A stretch of 64,000 nucleotides of DNA from the NCBI RefSeq assembly GCF_021390435.2, contig NZ_JAJVCN010000001.1:2046001-2110000 (forward strand), in the 5' to 3' direction. The notes below the pieces were generated by a model. The model did no database searches. It had not been told where the DNA came from and worked only from the letters and a program-made list of their open reading frames with translations. Shown here piece after piece: positions 43,395 to 52,337 of this stretch. The first letter of the stretch is position 1. Each line of letters starts with the position of its first letter. The position numbers and the translations under genes are program-made. The DNA is from Kibdelosporangium philippinense. Lineage in GTDB: Bacteria; Actinomycetota; Actinomycetes; Mycobacteriales; Pseudonocardiaceae.

Positions 43395-43733
43395 ATGAAT
43401 GACATCCACCGGGTGTGCGTCCGGTTCCACAGCGCCATCGAGATGATCGGCACTCGGTGGACCGGCGCGATCCTGCGCGCGATCTTCACCGGCCACCACC
43501 GGTACGCCGAGATCAAAGCAGCCATCCCCGGACTGAGCGACACGATGCTCGCCGCGCGGTTACGCAGCCTGGAATCCGATGGTCTCGTCGTGCGTGAGGT
43601 GTCCGAAGGGCCGCCCGTTCAGGTTCAGTACAAGCTGAGCGAGAAGGCGCTGGACCTCGCGCCCGTGCTCGATTCCGTTGTCGAGTGGGCGCACAAATGG
43701 ATTCCATTGCCGGACGACGCCAAGCGGTCGTAG
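43395..43733 (+). CDS. HxlR-family winged-helix regulator
   Basis: Small winged-helix regulator, 112 residues. The signature is clear: EMIGTRWTGAILRAIFTGHHRYAEIKAAIPGLSDTMLAARLRSLESDGLV, then the wing (VQYKLSEKAL) and a C-terminal dimer helix (VLDSVVEWAHKW). A single N-terminal Cys (VCVRF) could sense electrophiles, as in HxlR/HypR-like proteins. It lies directly behind the FMN reductase gene, between two inverted repeats, and most likely controls that gene and itself. Confidence 0.93.
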   Translation: MNDIHRVCVRFHSAIEMIGTRWTGAILRAIFTGHHRYAEIKAAIPGLSDTMLAARLRSLESDGLVVREVSEGPPVQVQYKLSEKALDLAPVLDSVVEWAHKWIPLPDDAKRS

Positions 43734-43775
43734 CGCTTATCTTGTGCTTAGCCCGGTTCGCGGACACTGTCCAGT

Positions 43776-44150
43776 ATGGGCACCATAGCCGTCACACCGG
43801 ACAACTACGACCAGATCATCGCCGAGTCTTGCACGCGGCTGGTGGTACTGGGTTTCGTTAATGACGAACGGCTCTTGTCGACGCTTGCCGAAGAAGACGA
43901 GGGCGCTTGGTTGTTCGGTCATGTCGCTGATACTGAAGCGAACCGCATCGTGGCAGAGCGGCAGGAAGTGAGCGTCCGACCCACTCTTGTCGCCTTGCTC
44001 GAGGGCAGGATGACAGCGCACACCAGGGCCGACAATGTCACGGAAACCAGGCTCAGGGAGTGGATGGACGTCATGCTGCGAGTGTCCATATCGGACATCA
44101 AGGTCAGTGCGAGGGGAGAAGTGGCGATGCCAAGGGTCCCGGAGAGCTAG
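43776..44150 (+). CDS. Thioredoxin-fold-like protein without catalytic cysteines
   Basis: The 124-residue protein follows the thioredoxin sequence pattern (an alpha-1 region like YDQIIAES, a strand LVVLGFV, then VRPTLVALLEGR in place of the cis-Pro strand, and a terminal helix RLREWMDVML). It has no CxxC; the only Cys is in ESCTRL. It may therefore be a binding or scaffold protein rather than a redox enzyme. Assignment is tentative. It begins 42 bp after the HxlR gene on the same strand and converges on the methylaspartate ammonia-lyase gene. Confidence 0.6.
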   Translation: MGTIAVTPDNYDQIIAESCTRLVVLGFVNDERLLSTLAEEDEGAWLFGHVADTEANRIVAERQEVSVRPTLVALLEGRMTAHTRADNVTETRLREWMDVMLRVSISDIKVSARGEVAMPRVPES

Positions 44151-44237
44151 CGGCTCGCCTCAACTCGTTGGCCATGTAACTGCGCTTCGGGTCTATCCAT
44201 AATGGTCGATCTGTTGCCCGGGTTGAACGCACGGAAC

Positions 44238-45461
44238 TCAGGGGCCCGTGCTCTTGAGGGCCAGAACCTTGGCCATCTCGGTACGGACGACGCTGAGCCC
44301 GGCGTCCGCGCCCATCCCGGGCTTGACCAGCACCTGATCAGCGCCACAAGCCATCGCCACATGCACGCTCAACTGGGCACTTCGCGCGGTCTCACTGCAA
44401 CTCCCGCCGCAGTAACCCCGCACGCCCTGCGCGGCGCAATAGCGCAAAGCAACCACGGTCTGGTCCAGGCCACCGAGGTCCGGCACTTTGACGTGGATCA
44501 TGTCCGCGGCCCCGGCAGCGACGAAATCCTTGATGTCCTGCACGGTGTTGCACCATTCGTCCGCGACGATCTGCACGTCAGCGCCGATCCGGCTGAGCTC
44601 GGCACGCAAAGCCGCCAGTTGCTCGACCTGCTTCTCCCGGTTGCCCGCGTCAAGCGGCTGCTCCACACGCAGCCGGAACGGCGACGCCGCCTCAGCGAGC
44701 CGTGCCAGATACCAGCCCAGACTTTCGGTCGTGTCGAACACGAAACCTGGTGTGCCGTACGTGTCGAAGTGCAGCACCGGCTGGTAGTCGGAGTTCGCGC
44801 GCTTCACCTTGACCCGGTTGCTGACCCAGCGAACGTAATCCACAAGCAGTTGCCCGTCGACGCCGACAAGCTGTGTGGCGTTGTTGATCAGCCCGTGCGG
44901 CAACGCGTCGACCTCTTTGATGATCATGCTGTCCACGGCGTGGTGTCTGTCCTCACCGGACTGTGCCATGAGCGGGATCGGCCGGAGATCGACGCCGGTG
45001 TCGTACTCGTCGACGATCACCTCGGCGGCGGTTCGCTTGGTCGCCAACGCGGCAGCGTCCAACAGCGCCTGACTGACCCCGTAAGCCACGGCGGCCGGAG
45101 AGCTCGTCAAAACCTCGGCGCCCGCTCGGAACGACGTGACATCCCGGCCAATGATGGCTGGCGCCACGACATCCTCGATGAACGTTCGGGCTTTGTCGGC
45201 GTTGAACGGAGTCTCCCGCCCGGCGACCCCGGCGTACTGCACGCCGACGCAGTCGCCATGCGCCACCTGACCGTCGTTCAACACCAACATGACCGACAAG
45301 GCGTCGGCTGGTTGCCGGACCGCGCGAAAGCCGGGTGTCACGGGCTGGCCGAGGTAGGTCTTCCCGTCACGGCGGGCACCTGCCCGGATCGCGGCCTGGT
45401 CGTCGGCATAGAAAGCAGCTTGCCCCTTGGCAGTCACCACCTTCACGATCTGCGTTGTCAC
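44238..45461 (-). CDS. mal: Methylaspartate ammonia-lyase
   Basis: Enolase-superfamily enzyme that removes ammonia from L-threo-3-methylaspartate to give mesaconate, with Mg2+. The protein of about 407 residues matches the usual 413. Catalytic and metal residues are visible: HFDTYGTPG (metal Asp), RVEQPLD (Glu), VADEWCN (Asp), MIHVKVPDLGG (the catalytic Lys) and YCGGSCSET near the C-terminus. GTG 45461 gives the family N-terminus (TTQIVKV); the longer in-frame start at 45557 adds an Arg/Cys-rich shadow. It is divergent from an acyl-CoA ligase gene. No glutamate mutase genes, its usual partners, are in the window. Confidence 0.92.
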   Translation of the reverse strand: MTTQIVKVVTAKGQAAFYADDQAAIRAGARRDGKTYLGQPVTPGFRAVRQPADALSVMLVLNDGQVAHGDCVGVQYAGVAGRETPFNADKARTFIEDVVAPAIIGRDVTSFRAGAEVLTSSPAAVAYGVSQALLDAAALATKRTAAEVIVDEYDTGVDLRPIPLMAQSGEDRHHAVDSMIIKEVDALPHGLINNATQLVGVDGQLLVDYVRWVSNRVKVKRANSDYQPVLHFDTYGTPGFVFDTTESLGWYLARLAEAASPFRLRVEQPLDAGNREKQVEQLAALRAELSRIGADVQIVADEWCNTVQDIKDFVAAGAADMIHVKVPDLGGLDQTVVALRYCAAQGVRGYCGGSCSETARSAQLSVHVAMACGADQVLVKPGMGADAGLSVVRTEMAKVLALKSTGP

Positions 45462-45550
45462 GGACGCGACGCTAACCCCGCCGGAATGAGCACGGCGGCA
45501 ACGCGAACGAACCGTCAGCACGCAGGCAGACAACGTCTCGCAGCACCCGC

Positions 45551-46915
45551 GTGGCATTGACGATTGGTTCGGCGACTCGGCGAGACCCGGGCGGTACGCG
45601 TAACTTCGGCCATGTGGATCAGCGACTCATCACGGCGGCCGACAGCGAAAAGACGCAGCGACGTGCGGCGGGCGGCCTCAAACGTGCAGGTCTGGACGTT
45701 GGCGAGCGGGTAGTGCTGTCCCTGCCGACGTCCGGTGACCTGCTCGCGGTCGCTCTCGGTGCGCTGCGTAGTGGCGTCGTGCCGGTCATGCTCGATCCCG
45801 CACTCACCGCCGCCGAGCATGCCGAACTGGTTACCGACGCCGATGCGGCATTGGTCGTGGACAACCAGGAGACTCTGCAGAAGCTCGTGGACGGTCCGGC
45901 TGTTGATCTCGCTGACGTTCCGTTGGCGCGTCCGATGCACTACACCTCAGGCACATCCGGTCGACGCAAAGGCGTGTGGACTGGCGTACTGGCGGAGACC
46001 GTGGCGCAGGCACTGTTCGATGAGGAAGTCGAGCTGTGGGAATTCGAGGCAGCCGACAGGCATCTGGTGGTTGGGCCGCTGTATCACTCGGCGCCGCTGC
46101 GGTTCGCCATGCACACCCTGCTTGTCGGCGGAACTGTGCTGCTTCCGGGCCGTTTCGACCCTGCCGTCGCACTGTCCGCGATGACCGATTTCCGGCCTAC
46201 CACGGCATTCTGCGCGCCGACCCACCTGAAGCGGATCTTCGCGGCCGGAAGCCCATTGGTCGACTCGTTCCGGTTGCTCGCGCACGCCGGTGAATCCTGC
46301 CCGGACGCGTTGAAACGACGTGTTATCGACACGTTTCCGGCCGACGCAGTGGTCGAGTTCTACGGTTCGACCGAGGGCCAGTTCACGGTGTGCCGTACCA
46401 GCGAATGGCTTTCTCGTCAGGGCACTGTCGGACGCGCCCGGCCGGGGCGTCGGTTGAGTGTGGACGGTGGCGGCGTGATCTGGTGCGAAATGCCCAGCCA
46501 CGCCCGATTCAGCTACTGGCGCGCACCGGAGAAGACGGCTGCCGCGTGGCGCGGTTCTGAGCTCACGGTGATGGACACCGGACGGCTGGACGACGCCGGT
46601 TACCTGTACCTGGACGGCCGTCGCGACGACTTGATCATCACCGGTGGCGTCAATGTCTATCCACTGGAGATCGAACGTGTGCTCAACGCTTGCCCAGGCG
46701 TGCGGGAGAGCGCGGTGTTCGGAATGGACGATGAGCACTGGGGCCAGCGGGTGTGTGCCGCTGTGGTCGGCACCGCGACCGCCGCCGAACTCACCGAGTA
46801 CGCCAAGGCCCACTTGGCCCCGGCGAAGCGGCCGAAGGATTATCACCTGGTGTCCGAACTGCCGACGTCCGCCAACGGCAAGATTTCCCGACGGGCGATC
46901 CCGGATCTGCTCTGA
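45551..46915 (+). CDS. AMP-forming acyl-CoA synthetase (ANL superfamily), short form
   Basis: Activates a carboxylic acid as acyl-AMP and then acyl-CoA. The 454-residue protein is shorter than most ligases and resembles the compact types. Motifs: MHYTSGTSGRRKGV (P-loop, A3), YGSTEGQF (A5), MDTGRLDDAGYLYLDGR (A7/A8), GGVNVYPLEIERVL and the catalytic Lys in SANGKISRRA (A10). The substrate is unknown. The divergent methylaspartate ammonia-lyase makes mesaconate possible, but this is inference. GTG 45551 is the longest start; GTG 45614 may be the true one. Neither has a clear ribosome binding site. The Lrp regulator follows 26 bp downstream. Confidence 0.86.
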   Translation: MALTIGSATRRDPGGTRNFGHVDQRLITAADSEKTQRRAAGGLKRAGLDVGERVVLSLPTSGDLLAVALGALRSGVVPVMLDPALTAAEHAELVTDADAALVVDNQETLQKLVDGPAVDLADVPLARPMHYTSGTSGRRKGVWTGVLAETVAQALFDEEVELWEFEAADRHLVVGPLYHSAPLRFAMHTLLVGGTVLLPGRFDPAVALSAMTDFRPTTAFCAPTHLKRIFAAGSPLVDSFRLLAHAGESCPDALKRRVIDTFPADAVVEFYGSTEGQFTVCRTSEWLSRQGTVGRARPGRRLSVDGGGVIWCEMPSHARFSYWRAPEKTAAAWRGSELTVMDTGRLDDAGYLYLDGRRDDLIITGGVNVYPLEIERVLNACPGVRESAVFGMDDEHWGQRVCAAVVGTATAAELTEYAKAHLAPAKRPKDYHLVSELPTSANGKISRRAIPDLL

Positions 46916-46921
46916 ACCATA

Positions 46922-46939
46922 ACCGTGTTTACTAACGGT
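46922..46939. promoter_or_regulatory. Inverted repeat directly before the Lrp/AsnC gene
   Basis: ACCGTgtttactaACGGT, perfect 5-bp arms with an 8-bp AT-rich spacer, ends one base before the Lrp start codon. The centre could also serve as a -10 element (TACTAA) for a leaderless transcript, and the pair as an autoregulatory site. Both readings are tentative. Confidence 0.4.
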
Positions 46940-46940
46940 C

Positions 46941-47390
46941 ATGGACGATGTGGACAAGCAGCTACTGCGGCTGCTGGCCATCGACGGGCGACTGTCGCAC
47001 GCTGAGCTCGCCCGGCAGGTCAGCCTGTCGAGGCCCGCCGTGCACCACCGGTTGCGGCGGCTTGAGGCGGAGGGCGTGATCCGGGGCTACCGGGTCGAGC
47101 TCGACTGGTCGGCGATGGGGTATCCGTTCACCGTGTTCGTCCTGGTTCGCGTGATTGGGCCGACCGCGCAGGCCACGTCCGAGGCGATCCTCGGGTTCCA
47201 CGACGATGAGGCGTTCGTTGACGAGTGCTACCGGGTGGCTGGTGACTGGTCGCTGCTGGTCCGGGCGCGCGCGTCGAGCACCCAGAACATGGAAAAGCTG
47301 CTCGACCGGGTTCGCGCGCTGCCGAACGTGAACTGGTCACAGACCGCGGTCACGCTGTCGGCGCTGCACGAGTCCGCCTCGCGCGCCTGA
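46941..47390 (+). CDS. Lrp/AsnC-family transcriptional regulator
   Basis: Amino-acid-responsive regulator, 149 residues. The N-terminal winged helix is standard: DKQLLRLLAIDGRLSHAELARQVSLSRPAVHHRLRRLEAEGVIRGY. The C-terminal RAM (ligand) domain follows: VRVIGPTAQ, VDECYRVAGDWSLLVRARASSTQNMEKLLDRVR. It lies 26 bp behind the acyl-CoA ligase gene. A palindromic element abuts its start codon. Control of the ligase and the methylaspartate ammonia-lyase is likely from position. Confidence 0.93.
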   Translation: MDDVDKQLLRLLAIDGRLSHAELARQVSLSRPAVHHRLRRLEAEGVIRGYRVELDWSAMGYPFTVFVLVRVIGPTAQATSEAILGFHDDEAFVDECYRVAGDWSLLVRARASSTQNMEKLLDRVRALPNVNWSQTAVTLSALHESASRA

Positions 47391-47409
47391 TGTCCGGTTT
47401 CCGGCCGGG

Positions 47410-47673
47410 TTGAGCGCCTCGGCGGGGATTGTGCACTGGTTGACCAATCGGACGCTGACGTCCGCTTGCGCGCCGATGCTGAACTTCCACCCCAGCGTGG
47501 ACTGCGACCAGGCCGACTCCATCTGCGGCGGTGACGCGGGGGAAGCGAAGAAGACCTTCGCCGACTGGGACGACGACAACAACTGGCATATCTGGAAGAT
47601 CCATTCCTCGGCGGGAGGGCCGTCTCCTGCGTTGTCCGGTGCGGTCACGCCCGCGACTGTTCGCGAGGGCTGA
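47410..47673 (+). pseudogene. Fragment of unknown gene
   Basis: An 87-codon frame from TTG to TGA has protein-like composition (IVHWLTNRTLTSACAP, DADDs-rich middle with AKKTFADWDDDNNWHIW) but no ribosome binding site and no recognisable domain. Immediately after its stop a MITE-like repeat begins (47680). I read it as the surviving end of a lost gene rather than an intact one. Confidence 0.3.
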
Positions 47674-47679
47674 GTGAGG

Positions 47680-47872
47680 GGCGTTGAACGCCAATGTCAG
47701 GAGTTTCAGGCTTGTTGATCGGCGTTGGTGGACCGGTGTTCGGGGTCGGTGAGCTGCGGGTTTTCTGGGTGGCGCAGCGTGGAGGCTGCCGTGGCAGCGG
47801 TCATGCTTGGGGGCCGTGGTGCCGTGCGGGTGGTAGGCCGTTGCGAGGGGAAAATTCGTGGCGTTCAACGCC
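47680..47872. repeat. MITE-like element bounded by a 13-bp palindrome
   Basis: GGCGTTGAACGCC (47680-47692) and GGCGTTCAACGCC (47860-47872) bracket 167 bases without a credible gene. The palindrome also occurs at 6-18 in repeat copy A. I recall similar intergenic elements from Amycolatopsis-like genomes. The weak open frames inside it are common mis-annotations. Confidence 0.65.
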
Positions 47873-47973
47873 GTCAAGGTGACCTTCACGGCATCAACAT
47901 GGGGAACCGGTGTGGTATGTGTGACAGGTGTGACTCGGGTGATGATTTATCGTCCATTGTGGACAGACCGGAA
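47855..47973. repeat. Dispersed intergenic repeat, copy B
   Basis: Second copy of the sequence at 1-109, in the same orientation. It begins at the right-hand palindrome of the MITE-like element and runs into CGTCCATTGTGGACAG, where similarity stops. Relative to copy A it has a net gain of about 9 bases in the GT-rich middle. Confidence 0.8.
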
Positions 47974-47987
47974 GGCCGGTCACATAG

Positions 47988-48937
47988 TCAACGACTTGAG
48001 ACGAGCACTCGCCATCGGCCCCGGCCAGTCTGCTGCTCAAGCAAGCGGTCTGGACGCCTCGCGCACGCTTCGAGTGCCCTCGGTGACATCATCACGCAGC
48101 GCCGCCGCCACTGGGCTTTGTCCGCCTTGCCGCCGTCGCCGCTGAATCCCCAGTTTCCGTTTACGGCCACGGTTGTGATGATTCCGGCGGTGTCGACTTT
48201 CCGGACCCGGCTGTCGTAAATGTCGGAGATGTAGACGTTTCCGGCGTCATCAGACGCGACGCCAACTGGCAGCGGAAGGCTTGCTTCGGTCGCTGGACCG
48301 CCATCGCCGAGCGGCCCAGGCTCGCCTGTTCCCGCGAACGTCGTGATCTCACCGTTGGTGTCGACCTTGCGGACGCGCAGGCGACAGGCATCCGTGATGT
48401 AGATGTTCCCGGCGCGATCCGTTGCTACGCCACGCAAGCCGGACAATGAGGCCCTGACCGCGGGGATGTTGTCGCCGTTGTAGTCGTAACCGCCGTCACC
48501 GGCGAACGCGGAGATCGTTCCGTTCGCGTCGGCCTTGCGGATCCTGCGATTGTAAATGTCGGCGATGTACAGGTTGCCGCTGTTGTCGGTCGCAAGCCCT
48601 TCTGGGCAATGGAGTTTCGCGTTGTTCGCCGGACCGTCGTCACCGGCGAATCCGGCTTCACCCGTACCGGCGATCGTTGAGATTATGCCGCGCCGGTCGA
48701 CCTTTCTGACCCGGTTGCCTGAGCAGTCCGCGATGTTGTAATCGCCTGCCTGTCGTGGGCAATTCCGCGTGGGTCGCCAATGGCCGCATGCCGGGCAGGC
48801 CCGCCATCGCCGCTGAAATCCGGTGATCCGGTTCCCGCGACTGTGGTGATGATCCTCCTCGGTGCCGCCGTGGCCGTCGTAGTGGATAGAACCGTTGTCG
48901 CGGCGAGTATCGCCGCCATCAAAACGGATAACCGCAT
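47988..48937 (-). pseudogene. Secreted NHL-repeat (beta-propeller) protein gene, frameshifted
   Basis: ATG 48937 starts a signal peptide (LSVLMAAILAATTVLSTTTATA) and the first NHL blade (ITTVAGTGSPDFSGDGGPA, GDPRGIA). Near 48750 the frame breaks. The neighbouring frame continues without gap in meaning as YNIADCSGNRVRKVD and then gives four further blades of the form G(D/T)G..G(F/P).GDGGPA...L..P.G(V/L)A.D..GN(L/V)YI(A/S)D....R(V/I)RKVD. After the last GDGG near 48145 homology is lost, so the 3' end is also truncated. A one-base indel restores the first join. NHL propellers usually bind ligands extracellularly. Confidence 0.78.
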
Positions 48938-49222
48938 GCCCGCGAGCTTGTCGGGCCTGGTTCCCGATTTGATGAGAGTGAACCCCTGGCAATACCAGGA
49001 AAAAGGCCCCAGTAACACCGGGTGGCGACATGTGGGGGATCCGCGAGACCACACGAATACCCGATTGCCCGTCACACCCTGTAGGCGTCCAGCGGTACGT
49101 GGTGCTGGCCTGCGTGCAGGGGTTCGGCCGGTGCTAAGCAACTCGTGATCGACGATGTGACCTTTCCCGCTCACTTGTCTTTACGATGAACGACAGGTGA
49201 ACAAACGGGAGGTGGTCTGCCG

Positions 49223-49501
49223 GTGAACGGCGAGGGCGTTGCGGGACTTACGGCCGATCCGGCATGGCGGCTGACGGTCCTGACCGGCGGGCGATGGAGC
49301 GTGGCAGAGCGCTCCTTCGAGCACGATGGCCACTGCTGGATAGTCGGTTTGACGCCCGTGCAGTCCGCCGTCGCGTTGATCGTGTGGCGCGATGACGAGG
49401 TCCTAGCCCACGCCCGCGGTCCGGAGGCTGCGATGTGCGAGGCCGCGCGTTCCTGGGTGACCAGAATCCTGGCCGGTACCGCCAAGATCACTGGGGAATG
49501 A
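49223..49501 (+). CDS. Small hypothetical protein
   Basis: A 92-residue protein with no signal peptide or membrane helix and no family I recognise. Its pattern (WRLTVLTGGRWSVAERSFEHDGHCWIVG, SAVALIVWRDDEVLAHARG, a C-terminal amphipathic helix) looks like a compact alpha/beta domain. A GGGAGG motif lies 10 bases before the GTG start, and codon use is normal for this genome, so I accept it as real. It is monocistronic and lies in a repeat-rich zone. Confidence 0.6.
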   Translation: MNGEGVAGLTADPAWRLTVLTGGRWSVAERSFEHDGHCWIVGLTPVQSAVALIVWRDDEVLAHARGPEAAMCEAARSWVTRILAGTAKITGE

Positions 49502-49527
49502 GCGCGCTTCACAGCTCCGCTAAGGCC

Positions 49528-49605
49528 GTGTCCACCGTTCCAGCACACCGTGTCCACCGTTCCGGCACACCGTGTCCACCGTTCCGGCACACCGTGTCCA
49601 CCGTT
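49528..49605. repeat. 22-bp tandem repeat, three full copies and a partial fourth
   Basis: The unit starts GTGTCCACCGTTCC and ends GCACACC. Copies span 49528-49549, 49550-49571 and 49572-49593; the partial copy is 49594-49605. The first copy differs by one base. There are no unique spacers, so it is not a CRISPR array. It lies in the gap after the 49223 gene. Confidence 0.9.
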
Positions 49606-49703
49606 GCTGAAGAGTGTGTTGGCCGTTGCTTGCGGAATGGCATCCTGCTCCACGGCGTCAATCCGGGGGCTGATCCCGTCAAGAAGGCGTATGGCTTCGG
49701 CCG

Positions 49704-50120
49704 ATGAACAGCGGCGTGGTGTTCACTCGGATTATGCGGACAAGGGTGGCGCGCTGGCCTAGGATGCCCGCACTTTATGGTGCGGGAACGGGTTTCTGGT
49801 GCGGAATCGTCGCGACGATCGCGTCGGCGACGGCGGATGGTACGAATGCGTTGGTGCCATCGGTCTTGACGGTCGCCGCACTGTCCAGTTTGACCACTGT
49901 CCTGGGTGCATTCGCCACCGCGCTGCAGACTTGGTTGCTGTACGCCAGTTTCGTGATCGGCCACACCGGACAAGTCGCGCTCACCGATGCCAGCGTCAAT
50001 GCCGCGCTTGTGCTCGGTGGGACCGCCGTCGGGGCAACCGTTGTCGGTGCTGGGATTCGGTGGATTCAGATGCCGGTTGTTGTGGCTCGCACCACAGTCG
50101 TCAGGGTTCGGCTTGGATAG
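49704..50120 (+). CDS. Small hypothetical membrane protein
   Basis: The 138-residue product has three likely hydrophobic stretches ([69 protein letters not shown]) and a basic N-terminus. No family is recognised. ATG 49704 gives the longest product; ATG 49764 (MPALYGAG) may be the true start. It precedes the APC permease by about 120 bp on the same strand. Confidence 0.55.
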   Translation: MNSGVVFTRIMRTRVARWPRMPALYGAGTGFWCGIVATIASATADGTNALVPSVLTVAALSSLTTVLGAFATALQTWLLYASFVIGHTGQVALTDASVNAALVLGGTAVGATVVGAGIRWIQMPVVVARTTVVRVRLG

Positions 50121-50242
50121 CGTCTTTACGAAATCCTGACGCCCGCGTCCGTCAAAACAACGGGGATCCGTCGGTAACCTGCGGCCGAGCGACGGTTGCT
50201 GGGGGCGTCGCGTTTCGACGACGTTTCCGGAGCCGACAACAG

Positions 50243-52213
50243 ATGACGAACGCGCCTGAGCTGGCCATCCCAGCGAGCGTTGACAATCCCGTCGCAGCCA
50301 AACCGCCAGCAAGGGGCGTCGCCCGCTGGCTGCTGCAGCACCGGGTGCAGCCGGTCGGGCCGGAGGCTGGTGAGGGGCACGGCAAGCCGCAGGCATGGTG
50401 GAAGGTCATGTGCCTGACCGGCGTCGACTACTTCTCTACGCTATCCTACCTGCCTGCGATCGCGGCACTGGCCGCGGGGGCGCTGTCTCCGTTGGCGACC
50501 TTGTTGATCGTCGCGCTGACGCTGCTGGGCATGCTGCCGATGTACCGGCGAGTGGCACGGGAGAGTCCGCATGGCCAGGGTTCGGTCGCGATGCTGGAGC
50601 ATCTGCTGCCATTCTGGCGGGGCAAGATCTTCGTGCTGGTGCTGCTTGGTTTCGTGGCGACCTCGTGGATCGTCACGATCACACTCTCATCCGCCGACGC
50701 GACCGTGCATCTGCTGGAGAACCCGATCACGCCAGGCTTTCTGCACGGGCAGGAAGTGCTCATCACGGTGATCCTGCTGCTCGTTCTCGGCGGGGTGTTC
50801 CTGCTTGGCTTCAGCGAGGCTGTCGGGGTCGCGATCCCGCTGGTGGCGATCTTCCTGCTGCTCAACGCGGTGATCGTGGGCGCGGGAGTGGTCGAACTCG
50901 CCGCGAACCCTGAGCTGATCGCTGGCTGGACCGACCGGCTGACCGCGACTGGCGACATCGTCACCCCAGCGATCCTTGCCTTCCCGCTGCTGGTGCTCGG
51001 GCTGTCCGGGTTCGAGACCGGGGTCAGCATGATGCCGCTGATCGCCGCGGACGGAAAGACCTCCGAAGAGCGGCTGCAGTCGCGGATCCGCAATACCCGC
51101 AAGCTGCTCACGGCCGCTGCGTTGATCATGTCGGTGTACCTGATCGCGACGAGCTTCGTCACGACTGTCTTGATCCCGGCCGAGAAGTTTCAGCCTGGGG
51201 GAGAGGCCAACGGGCGGGCGTTGGCGTATTTGGCGCATGAACACCTCGGCGAGGTTTTCGGCACGGTTTACGACCTCAGCAGCGTACTGATCCTGTGGTT
51301 CGCCGGTGCGTCAGCGATGGCCGGGTTGATCAACATCGTGCCGCGTTACCTGCCGTCTTACGGTATGGCCCCGGAATGGGGTCGCGCGGTGCGGCCGGTC
51401 GTGCTGGTCTACACCGCGATCAGCATCCTGATCACGATCATGTTCGGTGCCGACGTCAACTCGCAGGCAGGCGCCTACGCCACCGGGATCCTCGCGATGA
51501 TGGTCTCCGGCTCGTTCGCGGTGACGATTTCCGCGATCCGCCACCGCCAGAAGCCCGCGTCGATCGGTTTCACGGTGTTGACGTCGGTGCTGTTGTACGC
51601 ACTGGTCGAGAACATCATCGAGAAGCCGGACGGTATCGCCATTTCCATGGCGTTCATAGCCGGGGTTGTGGTGATCTCGTTGATATCGCGGGTAAGCCGC
51701 ACCACCGAGCTGCGGGCCGATCGCATCGAATTCGATGACGCGGCCCGGCGATTCGTGACCGACACCATCGCCCGCGACGGCAGGATCACCATCCTGACAA
51801 ACAAGCGGCAGACCGGTGACGCGGCCGAGTACCTGGTCAAGGAACTGGAACAGCGTGGCATGAACCCGGTTCCCGGGGACGCGGACGTGTTGTTCCTCGA
51901 GATCGACGTCACTGACCCGTCGCAGTTCAGCGGTGTTCTGAAAGTTCGAGGTTGCGAGGTCGACGGACACCGGATCCTGCGCGCCCAGAGTCCGGCCGTG
52001 CCCAACGCCATCGCCGCGATCCTGCTGGCCCTTCAGGACACCACGGGCGTGCGGCCGCACTGCCATTTCGAATGGTCTGAAGGCAGTCCGCTTGGCCACT
52101 TGTTCCGCTACCTGATCCTCGGCCGTGGTGACACGCCGCCGGTCGTCCGTGAAATCCTGCGGACGTGCGAGTCGGATCCCGCGCGCAGGCCAGGAATTCA
52201 CGTCGGCGGCTAG
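50243..52213 (+). CDS. APC-superfamily permease with cytoplasmic C-terminal domain
   Basis: Amino-acid or related cation-coupled transporter, about 656 residues. The first helix block ([20 protein letters not shown]) and the [20 protein letters not shown] segment with the unwound helix follow the APC pattern. About 12 hydrophobic segments occupy residues 45-460. The remaining 190 residues ([32 protein letters not shown] and on) form a soluble domain that resembles the UspA-like or nucleotide-sensing tails of some APC permeases. ATG 50243 is taken, although the frame is open further upstream in shadow. Substrate unknown. Confidence 0.87.
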   Translation: MTNAPELAIPASVDNPVAAKPPARGVARWLLQHRVQPVGPEAGEGHGKPQAWWKVMCLTGVDYFSTLSYLPAIAALAAGALSPLATLLIVALTLLGMLPMYRRVARESPHGQGSVAMLEHLLPFWRGKIFVLVLLGFVATSWIVTITLSSADATVHLLENPITPGFLHGQEVLITVILLLVLGGVFLLGFSEAVGVAIPLVAIFLLLNAVIVGAGVVELAANPELIAGWTDRLTATGDIVTPAILAFPLLVLGLSGFETGVSMMPLIAADGKTSEERLQSRIRNTRKLLTAAALIMSVYLIATSFVTTVLIPAEKFQPGGEANGRALAYLAHEHLGEVFGTVYDLSSVLILWFAGASAMAGLINIVPRYLPSYGMAPEWGRAVRPVVLVYTAISILITIMFGADVNSQAGAYATGILAMMVSGSFAVTISAIRHRQKPASIGFTVLTSVLLYALVENIIEKPDGIAISMAFIAGVVVISLISRVSRTTELRADRIEFDDAARRFVTDTIARDGRITILTNKRQTGDAAEYLVKELEQRGMNPVPGDADVLFLEIDVTDPSQFSGVLKVRGCEVDGHRILRAQSPAVPNAIAAILLALQDTTGVRPHCHFEWSEGSPLGHLFRYLILGRGDTPPVVREILRTCESDPARRPGIHVGG

Positions 52214-52337
52214 GTGAGCGCCTGCTGATTTCTCAGCGCGGCCGTGACCGTGGCGACGGCTGCGAGGATCGCGGCGAATCCGATCATGGTTGAGTAGCAG
52301 CGGTCTGGAGCGGACACTTCATTCTGTGGGTAGAGTG

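Noticed and set aside
47350..47889. 179-codon minus-strand frame across the MITE-like element
   Set aside because: It lies in repeat sequence bounded by palindromes; such frames are common mis-annotations.
49528..49605. CRISPR array
   Set aside because: Repeats are directly adjacent without unique spacers, and no cas genes are present.
52210..52287. 25-codon minus-strand frame after the APC permease (AAILAAVATVTAALR)
   Set aside because: Hydrophobic and possibly the end of a lost membrane protein, but too short to support.
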